Shown here one piece after another: positions 44,985-54,510 of a DNA stretch of 54,510 nucleotides. The position numbers were made by a program, and so were the translations under genes. The notes beneath the pieces are model-generated. The model did no database searches and was not told the origin of the DNA. It saw only the letters and a list, made by a program, of their open reading frames with translations. The stretch covers positions 1-54,510 of the forward strand of contig NZ_NITZ01000014.1 in assembly GCF_002632615.1 (NCBI RefSeq). Direction: 5' to 3'. Source of the DNA: Xenorhabdus miraniensis. Its GTDB lineage: Bacteria; Pseudomonadota; Gammaproteobacteria; Enterobacterales; Enterobacteriaceae. Each line of letters begins with the position of its first letter. The first letter of the stretch is position 1.

Positions 44985-47690
44985 TTATTTCAACATATTA
45001 CGGATCACATAATGTAAAATGCCATCATTATAGAAATAAGCCAGTTCTGTACCAGTATCAATGCGGCAACGAGTATCTATCACAGTTTCCTGTCCGTTGG
45101 CATAAGTGATCTTCACTGCAATTGTCTCTCCCGGATTAATGTTTCCCAATCCAGCCACATCAATCCTCTCATCACCGGTTAGATTTAATGTCTTGCGGCT
45201 GACACCCTGAGGAAACTCCAGCGGCAATACGCCCATACCGATAAGGTTAGAACGATGAATACGCTCGAAAGATTCAGCAATCACTACTCTGACTCCCAAC
45301 AGCCTTGTGCCCTTCGCAGCCCAGTCACGACTTGAACCTGAACCATACTCTTTACCTGCAATAATGGCCAACGGTAACTTTTCTTCCTGATAACGCATGG
45401 CAGCATCATAGATGGTCAGTTGAGACTGTGATGGGATATGGCGAGTATACCCCCCTTCAATACCAGCAACCATTTCATTGCGAATACGGATATTGGCAAA
45501 TGTTCCCCGCATCATCACTTCATGGTTACCGCGTCTTGAGCCATAAGAGTTAAAATCTTTTGGTGCAACCCCGTGTTCTTGCAAATAACGCCCGGCTGGG
45601 CTGTCAGCCTTAATATTCCCCGCAGGTGAAATGTGATCAGTCGTGACCGAGTCCCCTAAGATTGCCAAAATGTAAGCCTGATGAATATCCGCCACCGGTT
45701 TAGGCTCGGCCTTCATATCACTAAAAAAAGGCGGATGGCGAATATATGTAGAATCCGGCTGCCAGGAATAAGTTGCTGAACTGGCAACATCCAAAGATTG
45801 CCAGCTCTCGTCACCATCAAACACAGCGTTATACTCTTTATGAAACATTTCCGTTCTGACTTGTTCTACCGCTGCCGCGACTTCGCTGCTATCAGGCCAA
45901 ATATCTTTCAAATAAACATCATTGCCATCCTGATCTCTCCCGATGGGTTCTTGCGTCAGATCTTTTTTCATATTGCCGGAAAGCGCATAGGCCACCACCA
46001 GTGGCGGTGATGCCAGCCAGTTTGTTTTCACCAACGGATGAATGCGTCCTTCAAAATTCCGGTTGCCGGAAAGTACAGCGCCTACCGTTAAGTCAGATTG
46101 CTTGATTGCCGCCTCAATCGGATCTGGTAACGGGCCAGAGTTACCTATACAGGTGGTGCAACCATATCCCACCAGATTGAAACCAAGTTTCTCCAGATAT
46201 GGCATAAAACCTGCCAATTCCAGATAATTGGTAACGACTTTAGAACCCGGAGCCAGTGAAGTCTTAACCCATGGCTGACGCTGCAAGCCTTTCTCAATTG
46301 CTTTTTTGGCAAGTAAACCCGCAGTCATCAGCACACTGGGGTTAGACGTATTTGTACAGGATGTAATAGCAGCGATTACCACCGCACCATCTTGCAGCGA
46401 AAAGGTTTGATCATCCAAGGTTACAGATACCAAAGATGAATGTGCCTGGTTTTTTTGGATCTCCAATTCCATGGCAGACTGGAAAGCTTGTGGTACATTT
46501 CCCAAAGCCACTCTGTCCTGAGGACGTTTTGGCCCGGCCAAACTTGCCTCAACTGTCGACATGTTCAACTCAAGAGTGCTGGTAAAAATAGGTTCATCCC
46601 CTGCATTACGCCATAACCCCTGAGCCTTACAATAGGCTTCAACTAAGGCAATTTCCTCTTCATTACGCCCGGTTAACCGCATATAGTCTAATGTAATGTC
46701 ATCAACAGGGAAGAAACCGCAGGTTGCGCCATATTCAGGCGACATGTTGGCAATGGTTGCTCTGTCTGCTAACGGTAAATCGGACAATCCATCACCATAG
46801 AATTCAACAAATTTCCCGACAACACCATGCTTACGTAACATTTGAGTGACTGTCAGTACCAGATCGGTTGCCGTAATCCCTTCTTGCAATTTTCCGGTCA
46901 ATTTAAAGCCAACGACATCCGGGATTAGCATTGAAATCGGCTGTCCCAACATGGCGGCTTCAGCTTCAATTCCGCCAACCCCCCATCCCAGAACCCCTAA
47001 TCCATTAATCATAGTTGTATGAGAATCCGTTCCAACTAGCGTATCTGGATAAGCAAAACTTTTACCATTCTGCTCTTCATACCAAACCGCTTTCCCCAGA
47101 TATTCAAGGTTAACCTGATGGCAAATCCCTGTTCCGGGCGGCACAACGCGGAAGCGATTAAAAGCCTTCTGTCCCCAGCGCAAAAACAGATAACGTTCAT
47201 AGTTACGTTCCATTTCAATCTGGACGTTTTCAGTAAACGCCTGCTCTGTGCCAAATTTATCCACCATCACTGAGTGGTCAATAACCAGATCAACAGGAGA
47301 CAATGGATTAACTTGTTCCACATTTCCGCCGAGTCTCAACACAGCTTCTCGCATAGCAGCAAGATCCACCACGGCCGGGACGCCGGTGAAATCCTGCATT
47401 AACACACGGGCTGGACGATAGGCAATCTCCCTATCTGCATGGGCGTTTCTCTGCCATTCCACCAGCGCTTCCAGATCACCTTCCACAACGGACTCACCGT
47501 CAAGATTACGCAGAAGATTTTCAAGCAGAACTTTCAGAGATTTTGGTAGGCGGGATATTTCACCCAATCGCTCGGATAACAAAGGTAAGCTGTAATAGTG
47601 ATAGATCTTACTGCCAGTAGATCCACCCTCAATCAATTTACTACTGATAGAGAGCGTTGAAGCACAGTCCGTTTTTAATTTAAACGACAT
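44985..47690 (-). CDS. acnA: Aconitate hydratase A
   Basis: A 901-residue aconitase (E. coli 891), interconverting citrate and isocitrate. The 4Fe-4S ligands are in SCTNTSNPS and GCTTCIGNSGPLPDP; other family stretches include PDTLVGTDSHTTMINGLGVLGWGVGG, TSCTNTSNPSVLMTAG, and YGSGSSRDWAAKG near the C-terminal domain. AcnA is the stress- and stationary-phase form, and apo-AcnA binds mRNA in E. coli. In E. coli cysB follows beyond its start; here two accessory genes intervene. Confidence 0.97.
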   Translation of the reverse strand: MSFKLKTDCASTLSISSKLIEGGSTGSKIYHYYSLPLLSERLGEISRLPKSLKVLLENLLRNLDGESVVEGDLEALVEWQRNAHADREIAYRPARVLMQDFTGVPAVVDLAAMREAVLRLGGNVEQVNPLSPVDLVIDHSVMVDKFGTEQAFTENVQIEMERNYERYLFLRWGQKAFNRFRVVPPGTGICHQVNLEYLGKAVWYEEQNGKSFAYPDTLVGTDSHTTMINGLGVLGWGVGGIEAEAAMLGQPISMLIPDVVGFKLTGKLQEGITATDLVLTVTQMLRKHGVVGKFVEFYGDGLSDLPLADRATIANMSPEYGATCGFFPVDDITLDYMRLTGRNEEEIALVEAYCKAQGLWRNAGDEPIFTSTLELNMSTVEASLAGPKRPQDRVALGNVPQAFQSAMELEIQKNQAHSSLVSVTLDDQTFSLQDGAVVIAAITSCTNTSNPSVLMTAGLLAKKAIEKGLQRQPWVKTSLAPGSKVVTNYLELAGFMPYLEKLGFNLVGYGCTTCIGNSGPLPDPIEAAIKQSDLTVGAVLSGNRNFEGRIHPLVKTNWLASPPLVVAYALSGNMKKDLTQEPIGRDQDGNDVYLKDIWPDSSEVAAAVEQVRTEMFHKEYNAVFDGDESWQSLDVASSATYSWQPDSTYIRHPPFFSDMKAEPKPVADIHQAYILAILGDSVTTDHISPAGNIKADSPAGRYLQEHGVAPKDFNSYGSRRGNHEVMMRGTFANIRIRNEMVAGIEGGYTRHIPSQSQLTIYDAAMRYQEEKLPLAIIAGKEYGSGSSRDWAAKGTRLLGVRVVIAESFERIHRSNLIGMGVLPLEFPQGVSRKTLNLTGDERIDVAGLGNINPGETIAVKITYANGQETVIDTRCRIDTGTELAYFYNDGILHYVIRNMLK

Positions 47691-47706
47691 AACTCCTCCA
47701 TTCTTA

Positions 47707-47734
47707 TTATGGTCAGTACACTATCTAACCATAA
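47707..47734. repeat. Inverted repeat just upstream of acnA
   Basis: TTATGGT (47707-47713) and ACCATAA (47728-47734), perfect inverse copies with a 14-base spacer, 17 bases ahead of the acnA ATG on its strand. It could be an operator or a leader hairpin affecting acnA. Confidence 0.35.
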
Positions 47735-47967
47735 CATATATGCGGATATTTGTTATTCAGTGACCACACATTTTGCTAATCCTCTGTAAATCCTCATTTA
47801 TTGACAAATTTTGGTGATGCGTCCCCAAAACAGATATGTTTTATTTATAACATAAGAGGTTGATGTGACTGGAATACTACTGGCTAATAGATTTCAAATT
47901 ACACCTCAATATATGAAGCGTATATTCAAAGTATTCAATTGGTTCAATAGAGATTGGAGAATATATT

Positions 47968-48789
47968 ATGAATATGAAAACGAATGAAAAACGTCAAAAT
48001 TATTTAAGTTATATACAGCAGGCTGATCAATTCTTTTCTGTCAAAGTTAATAATAAGTTTTCCCTGTCAGATTACCGATTTAGCGATACAGATGGCCTTG
48101 TACAATTTATTATCACCTCACAAGCTGCCAATAAAACAGGTGTCATGCACCAATTAAATGAAATAAAGAAAACACAAATAGCCCTTTCCTCAATAGTCGC
48201 TGACTATATAACCAAATATTCTGATAACAATGGTTCAAAATATAAAACAGATATTCAATTTTGGGGTGATATCATGGCAAAATTACCATTGATAAGCATT
48301 AGAAGTATAGAGAGTCAGACTTATCATCACGAGATGAAAGGTCTTTCTATCGCAACAAATTTACTTCAACTTATTATGGATATTATTTTGAATACATATT
48401 CTCCAGATCTGAAAAACTTTGCCAATTTTCTGCAAAAACAGGGAGATGCCATACGAATGGGGTTAAAACGAAATAATGATCACTACTCCACTCTCACATT
48501 GGCCAGTGTCATTGAAGTCATGGAGGTCGGTGATCAAGTTGTGTATGTTCCCAAAATCAAATTATATAAAGTAGATTTTAATAGAACTAACTCTGAAATA
48601 ACATCAAACTGTGCTTCCAATGAAAATATTAATGTCGAATTTACTTATTCTACCTGTGTTGCATTATTTGATTATCAAGCCCTGGAAGACCCCGAAATAA
48701 AAATCGCTTTTGAGAATTTTATTCTTAAAAACAAAAAATCCTCAATAGAAGATTCTGATAGTTTTTTCAGCGGTGAGTTTAAAGCGTAA
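47968..48789 (+). CDS. Evf-like virulence factor candidate
   Basis: A 273-residue soluble protein without signal peptide or membrane segment. From memory it resembles Evf (Erwinia virulence factor, about 280 residues), which lets plant-pathogenic Pectobacterium persist in the Drosophila gut and carries a palmitoyl group on a cysteine near residue 209. Matching-looking stretches: a YLSYIQQADQFF start, LVQFIITSQ, GVMHQLNEIKK, and FLQKQGDAIRMGLKRNNDHY. Cys215 and Cys230 are the two cysteines, and Cys215 is well placed for the palmitoylated one. GGAG lies eight bases before ATG 47968. It sits alone between acnA and cysB with the PPxY gene, in AT-rich DNA. The family call is tentative. Confidence 0.55.
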   Translation: MNMKTNEKRQNYLSYIQQADQFFSVKVNNKFSLSDYRFSDTDGLVQFIITSQAANKTGVMHQLNEIKKTQIALSSIVADYITKYSDNNGSKYKTDIQFWGDIMAKLPLISIRSIESQTYHHEMKGLSIATNLLQLIMDIILNTYSPDLKNFANFLQKQGDAIRMGLKRNNDHYSTLTLASVIEVMEVGDQVVYVPKIKLYKVDFNRTNSEITSNCASNENINVEFTYSTCVALFDYQALEDPEIKIAFENFILKNKKSSIEDSDSFFSGEFKA

Positions 48790-49168
48790 TCAAAGAATTG
48801 TTATTCAGTAATGCTAATCTTTTTAAGAAATATGATTAAATTCATGCCAGCAATCTTAATCTATATAGTTAAAATTAATTTATATAGAGTGACAAAGCTA
48901 TGTATACACCTCGTAAGATAAAAGCGTCAGGTAACAACAATATCTCTGAATTTATTTCTACATATAGCTTTGGATTGCTGGTTTCTTTTTCTTTGGGTAG
49001 CACTCATCTTCCATCTGTCATACTGAAATTGCGCTACCGCCCATTGTTACGGTGTCACTAAAAAATAACTCTTTAGCAGGCAGAAAGTAGATTATTAAGA
49101 ATTATTCGCTTGTTTTTTAGCAAAAATAGGAGGATAAAAAGTTATTCATTTTTTGCAGGAGCAAGCAT
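48790..49168. other. Gap between the Evf-like and PPxY genes
   Basis: 379 AT-rich bases. A 53-codon frame runs from ATG 48900 to TAA 49061, beginning MYTPRKIKASGNNN and ending LRYRPLLRCH. It has no good ribosome site and I recognise no family; it may be a small gene, a remnant of a mobile element, or chance. The right end carries GCAGGAG, the ribosome site of the gene at 49169. Confidence 0.4.
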
Positions 49169-49927
49169 ATGGATAATTCACCTAGTGCCCGACTGAGCTT
49201 ATCAAATTATTTCGATTTTCTGTGCAACCAAAAGCTTGTCAATCTCTATACCAAAATAGATGGGGGTCAATCTATACAAATAGTATTCAATGATTTCAAC
49301 CAACTAAGGTCCCCCTTTCTGCTACAAGAACCAGATAACTGTATTCACACCAGACTAATAAGTATGGGATTTACACCAAGTGACAATAACAATAAAAGAT
49401 ATATACTACGGGATAGACATTTCAGTAGCATGTCCATAGATACATATAAGAAGCATATCCTCCCTAAATTATCATATGACACTGATGAAGATAGAGCGAT
49501 AAAGTGTTTTGAGCTTGTTACCGGTTTACTTGATGTTACATCGTCACCAGAATCAGAGAATGTACAACAAGCCCCAACCCCAGAATACTATGAAGCGGCA
49601 ATGAGTGGTCTTGTACCTTGCTCATCTAATTTACTGCCTCCAATCTCACCTCCGCATGCTCCAGGCAGAAATGCCAGGAGGCAGCAACTGGCCAGACGGA
49701 ATCCCCCCTCACATAATATTCCCTCTTATGGCTCTGCTCCTCCCTCTTATGGCTCACCACCTGCTTACGGCTCCCCTCCTCCTTATGAAGCGCCACCATC
49801 CTATGAATCAATTACCCAAAACCCAATGGGAAACAGAGGCGGTATGCCGGGGCCATCTAATCTACCATCGACCAGTGGCAGAGGTTCTGCAAGACTACCT
49901 CGTGGCCGAAACAGAGGAAGAAAATAA
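49169..49927 (+). CDS. Unknown protein with four tandem PPxY motifs and an Arg/Gly-rich tail
   Basis: A 252-residue protein in three parts. Residues 1-125 form an unrecognised folded-looking domain (LSNYFDFLCNQKLVNLYTKI onward). Residues 150-215 are proline-rich with PPSY (191-194), PPAY (197-200), PPPY (203-206) and PPSY (209-212): tyrosines exactly six residues apart, and a fifth degenerate IPSY at 184-187. Residues 222-252 are Gly/Ser/Arg-rich and end RGRNRGRK. PPxY is the ligand of eukaryotic WW domains, such as those of Nedd4-type ubiquitin ligases, and rare in bacterial proteins. GCAGGAG lies seven bases before ATG 49169. No secretion signal is seen. Its location beside the Evf-like gene suggests a host-directed role, which is inference. 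Confidence 0.75.
   Translation: MDNSPSARLSLSNYFDFLCNQKLVNLYTKIDGGQSIQIVFNDFNQLRSPFLLQEPDNCIHTRLISMGFTPSDNNNKRYILRDRHFSSMSIDTYKKHILPKLSYDTDEDRAIKCFELVTGLLDVTSSPESENVQQAPTPEYYEAAMSGLVPCSSNLLPPISPPHAPGRNARRQQLARRNPPSHNIPSYGSAPPSYGSPPAYGSPPPYEAPPSYESITQNPMGNRGGMPGPSNLPSTSGRGSARLPRGRNRGRK
49721..49809 (+). repeat. Short tandem repeats coding the PPxY array
   Basis: Degenerate 18- to 21-base units (CCCTCTTATGGCTC-like, then CCTGCTTACGGCTC, CCTCCTTATGAAGC, CCATCCTATGAATC) code for PSYGS, PAYGS, PPYEA and PSYES. The first two are nearly identical at DNA level, suggesting recent expansion. Confidence 0.8.
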
Positions 49928-49932
49928 AGACC

Positions 49933-49962
49933 AACCACCTCTTTATTGCCTGAGAGGTGGTT
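49933..49962. terminator. Bidirectional terminator between the PPxY gene and cysB
   Basis: Perfect 10-bp stem AACCACCTCT (49933-49942) / AGAGGTGGTT (49953-49962), 10-base loop, followed by TAATCTTA. It lies between convergent genes ending at 49927 and 49972. Confidence 0.75.
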
Positions 49963-49971
49963 TAATCTTAT

Positions 49972-51305
<1,334 letters not shown>

Positions 51306-53903
51306 TTACTTCTCTTTCATTACCCAAGCACCTTCAACAAAAAATGCTGCCCATCCGGTAGCCTTACCATTTTTTTCCGAAGAGACATATTGTTGCTTAG
51401 TTTTACGACTAAAACGCACAACCGTTTTATTTCCGTCCGGGTCAACAACAGGTGCTTCGGCCAAATAACGCAACTTCTCCGGCAGCCGATCTTTGAATCG
51501 AACAAGTTCCTCAACCAATGGCGCACGTGTTTCACGTGATTTAGGGAAAGTATTGGCGGCTAAGAATATTCCCGCAGCGCCATCACGGAGCACAAAATAG
51601 GCTTCCGATTTCTCACATGCCAGCTCAGGCAATGGAACCGGATCTTCTTTAGGTGGTGCCACTTCCCCATTACGCAGGATCTTACGCGTGTTTTTACACT
51701 CTTCGTTTGTACACCCCATGTACTTACCAAAACGCCCCATTTTCAGGTGCATTTCTGAGCCACACTTTTCACACTCAACGATAGGGCCATCATAACCCTT
51801 AATGCGGAATTCTCCCTCTTCAACCGCATAACCATCACACGCAGGATTATTACCACATACATGCAGCTTACGCTGGTTATCAATCAAATAGCTGTCCATC
51901 GCTGTACCGCATTTCTGACAACGGCGACGAGCGCGCAGGGCATTAGTCTCAGCATCATCCCCTTCCAGAATATTCAAGATTTCATTTTCTGGAATCAGGT
52001 TAATTGTCTGCTTGCATCTCTCTTTAGGTGACAGAGCATAACCAGAACAGCCGAGGAACACGCCGGTTGTCGCGGTACGGATCCCCATTGGACGACTACA
52101 GGTCGGACACCCAATCGAAGTGATCACCATTGGATTCGGACGCATCCCACCTTCGTCAGGATCTTTGTTAGCAATATCAAGTTGCTCACTGAAATTGGAG
52201 AAAAATTCGTTCAGAACTCCTTTCCAATTCGCCTCGTTGTTAGCAACGTGATCAAGCTGATCTTCCATTCTCGCTGTAAAGTCATAATTCATCAATTCGT
52301 TGAAATTCTCTTCCAGACGATCATTGACGATTTCACCCATTTTCTCCGCATAGAATCGACGATTTTCAACCCGGACATAGCCACGATCCTGAATGGTTGA
52401 GATAATCGATGCGTAAGTTGATGGACGACCAATACCCCGTTTTTCCAGTTCCCTAACCAGGGACGCTTCGCTAAAACGTGCTGGCGGTTTCGTAAAGTGC
52501 TGGCTTGGGAGCAGTTCCTGCAAATCAAGTTCGGTTCCCACTGCAATTGTTGGTAAGGTGTTATCTTCATCCCCTTTACGCAAAGCAGGCATTACTTTTG
52601 TCCAGCCATCAAAACGCAAAGTACGCCCTTTAGCACGCAGCTCAAAATCACCCGCTTGAACAGTCAGTGTTGTAGAGTCATATTTTGCCGGCATCATTTG
52701 GCAGGCAATGAATTGACGCCAGATAAGCTGATACAATTTTTGCGCATCAGCTTCCATATCTTTCAATTCTTCAGCCATAACATCAACATTAGAAGGCCGG
52801 ATAGCTTCATGCGCTTCCTGAGAATTTTCCTTACTACTGTAGATATTGGCACTTTGTGGTAAATATTTGTCCCCAAAATGGTTACTGATATAACCTCGAA
52901 CCATATCCAGCGCATCCTGACTCAGATTCGTTGAATCAGTACGCATATAAGTGATGTGACCCGCTTCATAGAGGCGCTGCGCCATCATCATGGTTTTCTT
53001 GACACCAAACCCAAGCCGTGTACTTGCAGCCTGTTGCAATGTTGAGGTAATAAATGGCGCACTTGGCTTACTGGAAGTCGGGCGATCTTCACGATCGATT
53101 ACCTTGTATCTCGCTTTTTCAAGCAAAGATACTGCTGCCTGCGTTTGTTGAGAATTTACTGGCTTAAATGCTTTTCCCTTTTCATGAGTCACTTCCATAT
53201 GGAGGGAAATGTCTCCTTTAGCCACTAAATCTGCGTGTAATTGCCAGTATTCTTCCGGCACAAACGCCTTAATTTCACGTTCTCGCTCGACCACGAGACG
53301 AACCGCAACGGATTGAACCCGTCCAGCGGACAACCCTCTGGCAACTTTTTTCCACAACAACGGTGAAACCATATAACCTACAACACGATCCATGAAACGG
53401 CGTGCTTGCTGGGCGTTAACGCGATCAATATTCAATTCACCCGGTTTATCAAAAGCCTGAGTAATTGCATTTTTAGTGATTTCGTTGAACACAACCCGGC
53501 TGAAGCGGGCATTATCCCCACCAATCACTTCCCGCAAGTGCCATGCAATGGCTTCCCCTTCGCGGTCAAGGTCAGTTGCGAGATAGATATGCTCGGCTTT
53601 TTCAGCCAGCGTTTTCAGTTCCGCGACAACTTTTTCTTTGCCCGGCAGAATTTGATAATTCGCTTCCCAATCATGGTAGGGATCAACACCCATGCGATTT
53701 ATCAGTGCTGTTTTCTCATCTTTTTTTGCTTTCTTTTTATTCTTATCGGTAGATGAGCTTGAACTCTTTTGACTCGCTGCACCACTCGTCGGCAAATCAC
53801 GGATATGACCTACACTGGACTTAACAACGTAGTCATTCCCCAGATATTTATTGATTGTTTTGGCTTTTGCCGGGGACTCCACTATAACAAGAGCTTTGGC
53901 CAT
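51306..53903 (-). CDS. topA: DNA topoisomerase I
   Basis: An 865-residue type IA topoisomerase (E. coli 865) that relaxes negative supercoils. Seen: Toprim start [32 protein letters not shown] with the acidic magnesium residues, the catalytic tyrosine in [12 protein letters not shown] (about 315-326), and the C-terminal zinc ribbons ([30 protein letters not shown]). The insert [17 protein letters not shown] near residue 45 is a low-complexity stretch common in enteric TopA. Divergent from yciN, as in E. coli. Confidence 0.98.
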   Translation of the reverse strand: MAKALVIVESPAKAKTINKYLGNDYVVKSSVGHIRDLPTSGAASQKSSSSSTDKNKKKAKKDEKTALINRMGVDPYHDWEANYQILPGKEKVVAELKTLAEKAEHIYLATDLDREGEAIAWHLREVIGGDNARFSRVVFNEITKNAITQAFDKPGELNIDRVNAQQARRFMDRVVGYMVSPLLWKKVARGLSAGRVQSVAVRLVVEREREIKAFVPEEYWQLHADLVAKGDISLHMEVTHEKGKAFKPVNSQQTQAAVSLLEKARYKVIDREDRPTSSKPSAPFITSTLQQAASTRLGFGVKKTMMMAQRLYEAGHITYMRTDSTNLSQDALDMVRGYISNHFGDKYLPQSANIYSSKENSQEAHEAIRPSNVDVMAEELKDMEADAQKLYQLIWRQFIACQMMPAKYDSTTLTVQAGDFELRAKGRTLRFDGWTKVMPALRKGDEDNTLPTIAVGTELDLQELLPSQHFTKPPARFSEASLVRELEKRGIGRPSTYASIISTIQDRGYVRVENRRFYAEKMGEIVNDRLEENFNELMNYDFTARMEDQLDHVANNEANWKGVLNEFFSNFSEQLDIANKDPDEGGMRPNPMVITSIGCPTCSRPMGIRTATTGVFLGCSGYALSPKERCKQTINLIPENEILNILEGDDAETNALRARRRCQKCGTAMDSYLIDNQRKLHVCGNNPACDGYAVEEGEFRIKGYDGPIVECEKCGSEMHLKMGRFGKYMGCTNEECKNTRKILRNGEVAPPKEDPVPLPELACEKSEAYFVLRDGAAGIFLAANTFPKSRETRAPLVEELVRFKDRLPEKLRYLAEAPVVDPDGNKTVVRFSRKTKQQYVSSEKNGKATGWAAFFVEGAWVMKEK

Positions 53904-54210
53904 AGTTACCTTTACCTAATTATCTTCTGTTCAGATGGCGAAAATCACGGCGTTATGTTGCGATATATAAAATAAAATCTCTTTTTATATTGCGATAGAT
54001 TTGCAAGATATCAACTAATTTTTATCTTGTACTTTTGTTTAAGCGCAAAACCCTTTGAAATATTTAAGGTATTTTATATACCAACACAGACCATGCAATA
54101 GTATGATTTAACCGTTGTAAACAAAATCTTCCATCTGCATGACGAAAAGTCCACACTCTACCTGATAAAAAACGATGCGCAACAACTTATTTTTTGAAGG
54201 AGCATAATAG
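53904..54210. other. Divergent topA/yciN promoter region
   Basis: 307 bases with no gene; AT-rich, expected to hold several topA promoters (supercoiling and heat-shock responsive in E. coli) and the yciN promoter. Apart from the yciN ribosome site GAAGGAG I can assign nothing specific. Confidence 0.5.
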
Positions 54211-54426
54211 ATGCAAACTGAAACAATGCCCATTAAGCGGGAACAGTTACTAAAAAAAGCAAATGAAATCATTAAGAACCACGAAGATTTTATACAAGGG
54301 ATGTATGCCGAGAGTGTAGAGCAAAAAGGTGGGGTATTAGTATTTAAAGGTGAATACTTTCTGGATGAATCCGGGTTACCTACAGCAAAAAGTACCGCTG
54401 TATTTAATATGGAGCCTGTAAATTAA
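54211..54426 (+). pseudogene. yciN: YciN, C-terminally truncated by insertion sequence
   Basis: A 71-residue frame whose first 67 residues match E. coli YciN (83 residues) closely: [43 protein letters not shown]. coli continues with about 16 more residues after NM; here the frame runs EPVN and stops. The change falls at about 54411, right where an IS256-type element appears to begin, so the element seems to have cut the gene and supplied a stop codon. Whether the shortened protein works is unknown. AAGGAG is well placed before ATG 54211. Confidence 0.85.
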
Positions 54427-54510
54427 ATTGTGTATTTGCCTTAACTTGATATGTTTAATTTATTATCAAAATAAGGTTGATTTATGAACGAAAAACAATT
54501 ACAGGCTCTG
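54412..54510 (+). mobile_element. Left end of an IS256-type insertion sequence (continues past the window)
   Basis: The sequence from about 54412 (GAGCCTGTAAATTAAATTGT) looks like the terminal repeat of an IS256-family element, and a frame for its transposase starts at 54484. The exact border is inferred from where YciN stops matching. The target duplication and right end lie outside the window. Confidence 0.6.
54484..54510 (+). CDS. IS256-family transposase, first nine codons (partial at window edge)
   Basis: ATG 54484 opens a frame reading MNEKQLQAL up to the window end. IS256-family transposases of enterics begin M(D/N)EKQLQALA, so this is probably such a transposase. Nine residues are too few for certainty, but AAGGTTG upstream and the apparent element end at about 54412 support it. 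Confidence 0.6.

Noticed and set aside
48900..49061. 53-codon frame between the Evf-like and PPxY genes
   Set aside because: No good ribosome site and no recognised family; kept only as a note in the gap entry.
54105..54125. Possible second Ter site (CCGTTGTAAACAAA) between topA and yciN
   Set aside because: It shares GTTGTAA but lacks the AGNAT flank and the YTAAA end, so it would not be expected to bind Tus.

Overview
The window reads as chromosome from a Morganellaceae enterobacterium, most likely Xenorhabdus or Photorhabdus. Nearly every housekeeping protein matches its Escherichia coli counterpart closely, composition is moderately AT-rich, IS630- and IS256-type insertion sequence pieces lie at the two ends, and the accessory genes (type VI secretion/Rhs, an Evf-like protein, a PPxY protein, a small metabolite-type cluster) fit an insect-associated pathogen. 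Family assignments come from reading and remembered homologues; no database search was possible.

Layout. 1-151: 3' end of an IS630-type transposase. 573-4233: three co-oriented genes for a phosphatidylserine-decarboxylase-like pyruvoyl enzyme, a guanidino-modifying (amidinotransferase/DDAH-fold) enzyme and an ABC exporter; I do not recognise this trio as a described pathway. 4272-4949: an unknown 225-residue protein on the other strand. 5232-11411: a conserved block (ydfG, ynfB, ynfD, ynfK/bioD2, mlc, ynfL, ynfM). 11515-12147: an IprA/YaiV-type regulator. 12484-13410: tus, with a near-consensus Ter site at its promoter (12427-12445), so the window lies in the replication terminus region. 13489-28482: fumC, manA, ydgA, add, yfeH, ydgJ, ydgK, rsxABCDGE and nth.

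28575-38348 is an accessory type VI secretion operon on the minus strand, ordered tssF, vgrG, DUF2169, PAAR-like, rhs. The Rhs protein ends in an EndoU-type RNase toxin domain, and there is no room for an immunity gene behind it. 39080-47690 returns to conserved genes (rnb, yciH, pyrF, lapB, lapA, ribA, acnA); pgpB, which separates lapA and ribA in E. coli, is absent. Between acnA and cysB lie two accessory genes: one resembling the Erwinia virulence factor Evf, and one encoding a protein with four PPxY motifs spaced exactly six residues apart, as in proteins that bind eukaryotic WW domains. The window closes with cysB, topA, a yciN whose 3' end is replaced, and the first nine codons of an IS256-type transposase.

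How the parts work together: the rsx genes form one tightly packed operon for an ion-driven electron transfer complex; lapA-lapB-pyrF-yciH are co-oriented; the T6SS genes make a spike (VgrG plus PAAR), a loading adaptor (DUF2169) and its cargo (Rhs-EndoU), with an extra baseplate protein (TssF). The strongest candidates for undescribed biology are the decarboxylase/guanidino-enzyme/ABC trio, the PPxY protein beside the Evf-like gene, and the T6SS cassette with its own TssF and an EndoU toxin lacking an adjacent immunity gene.
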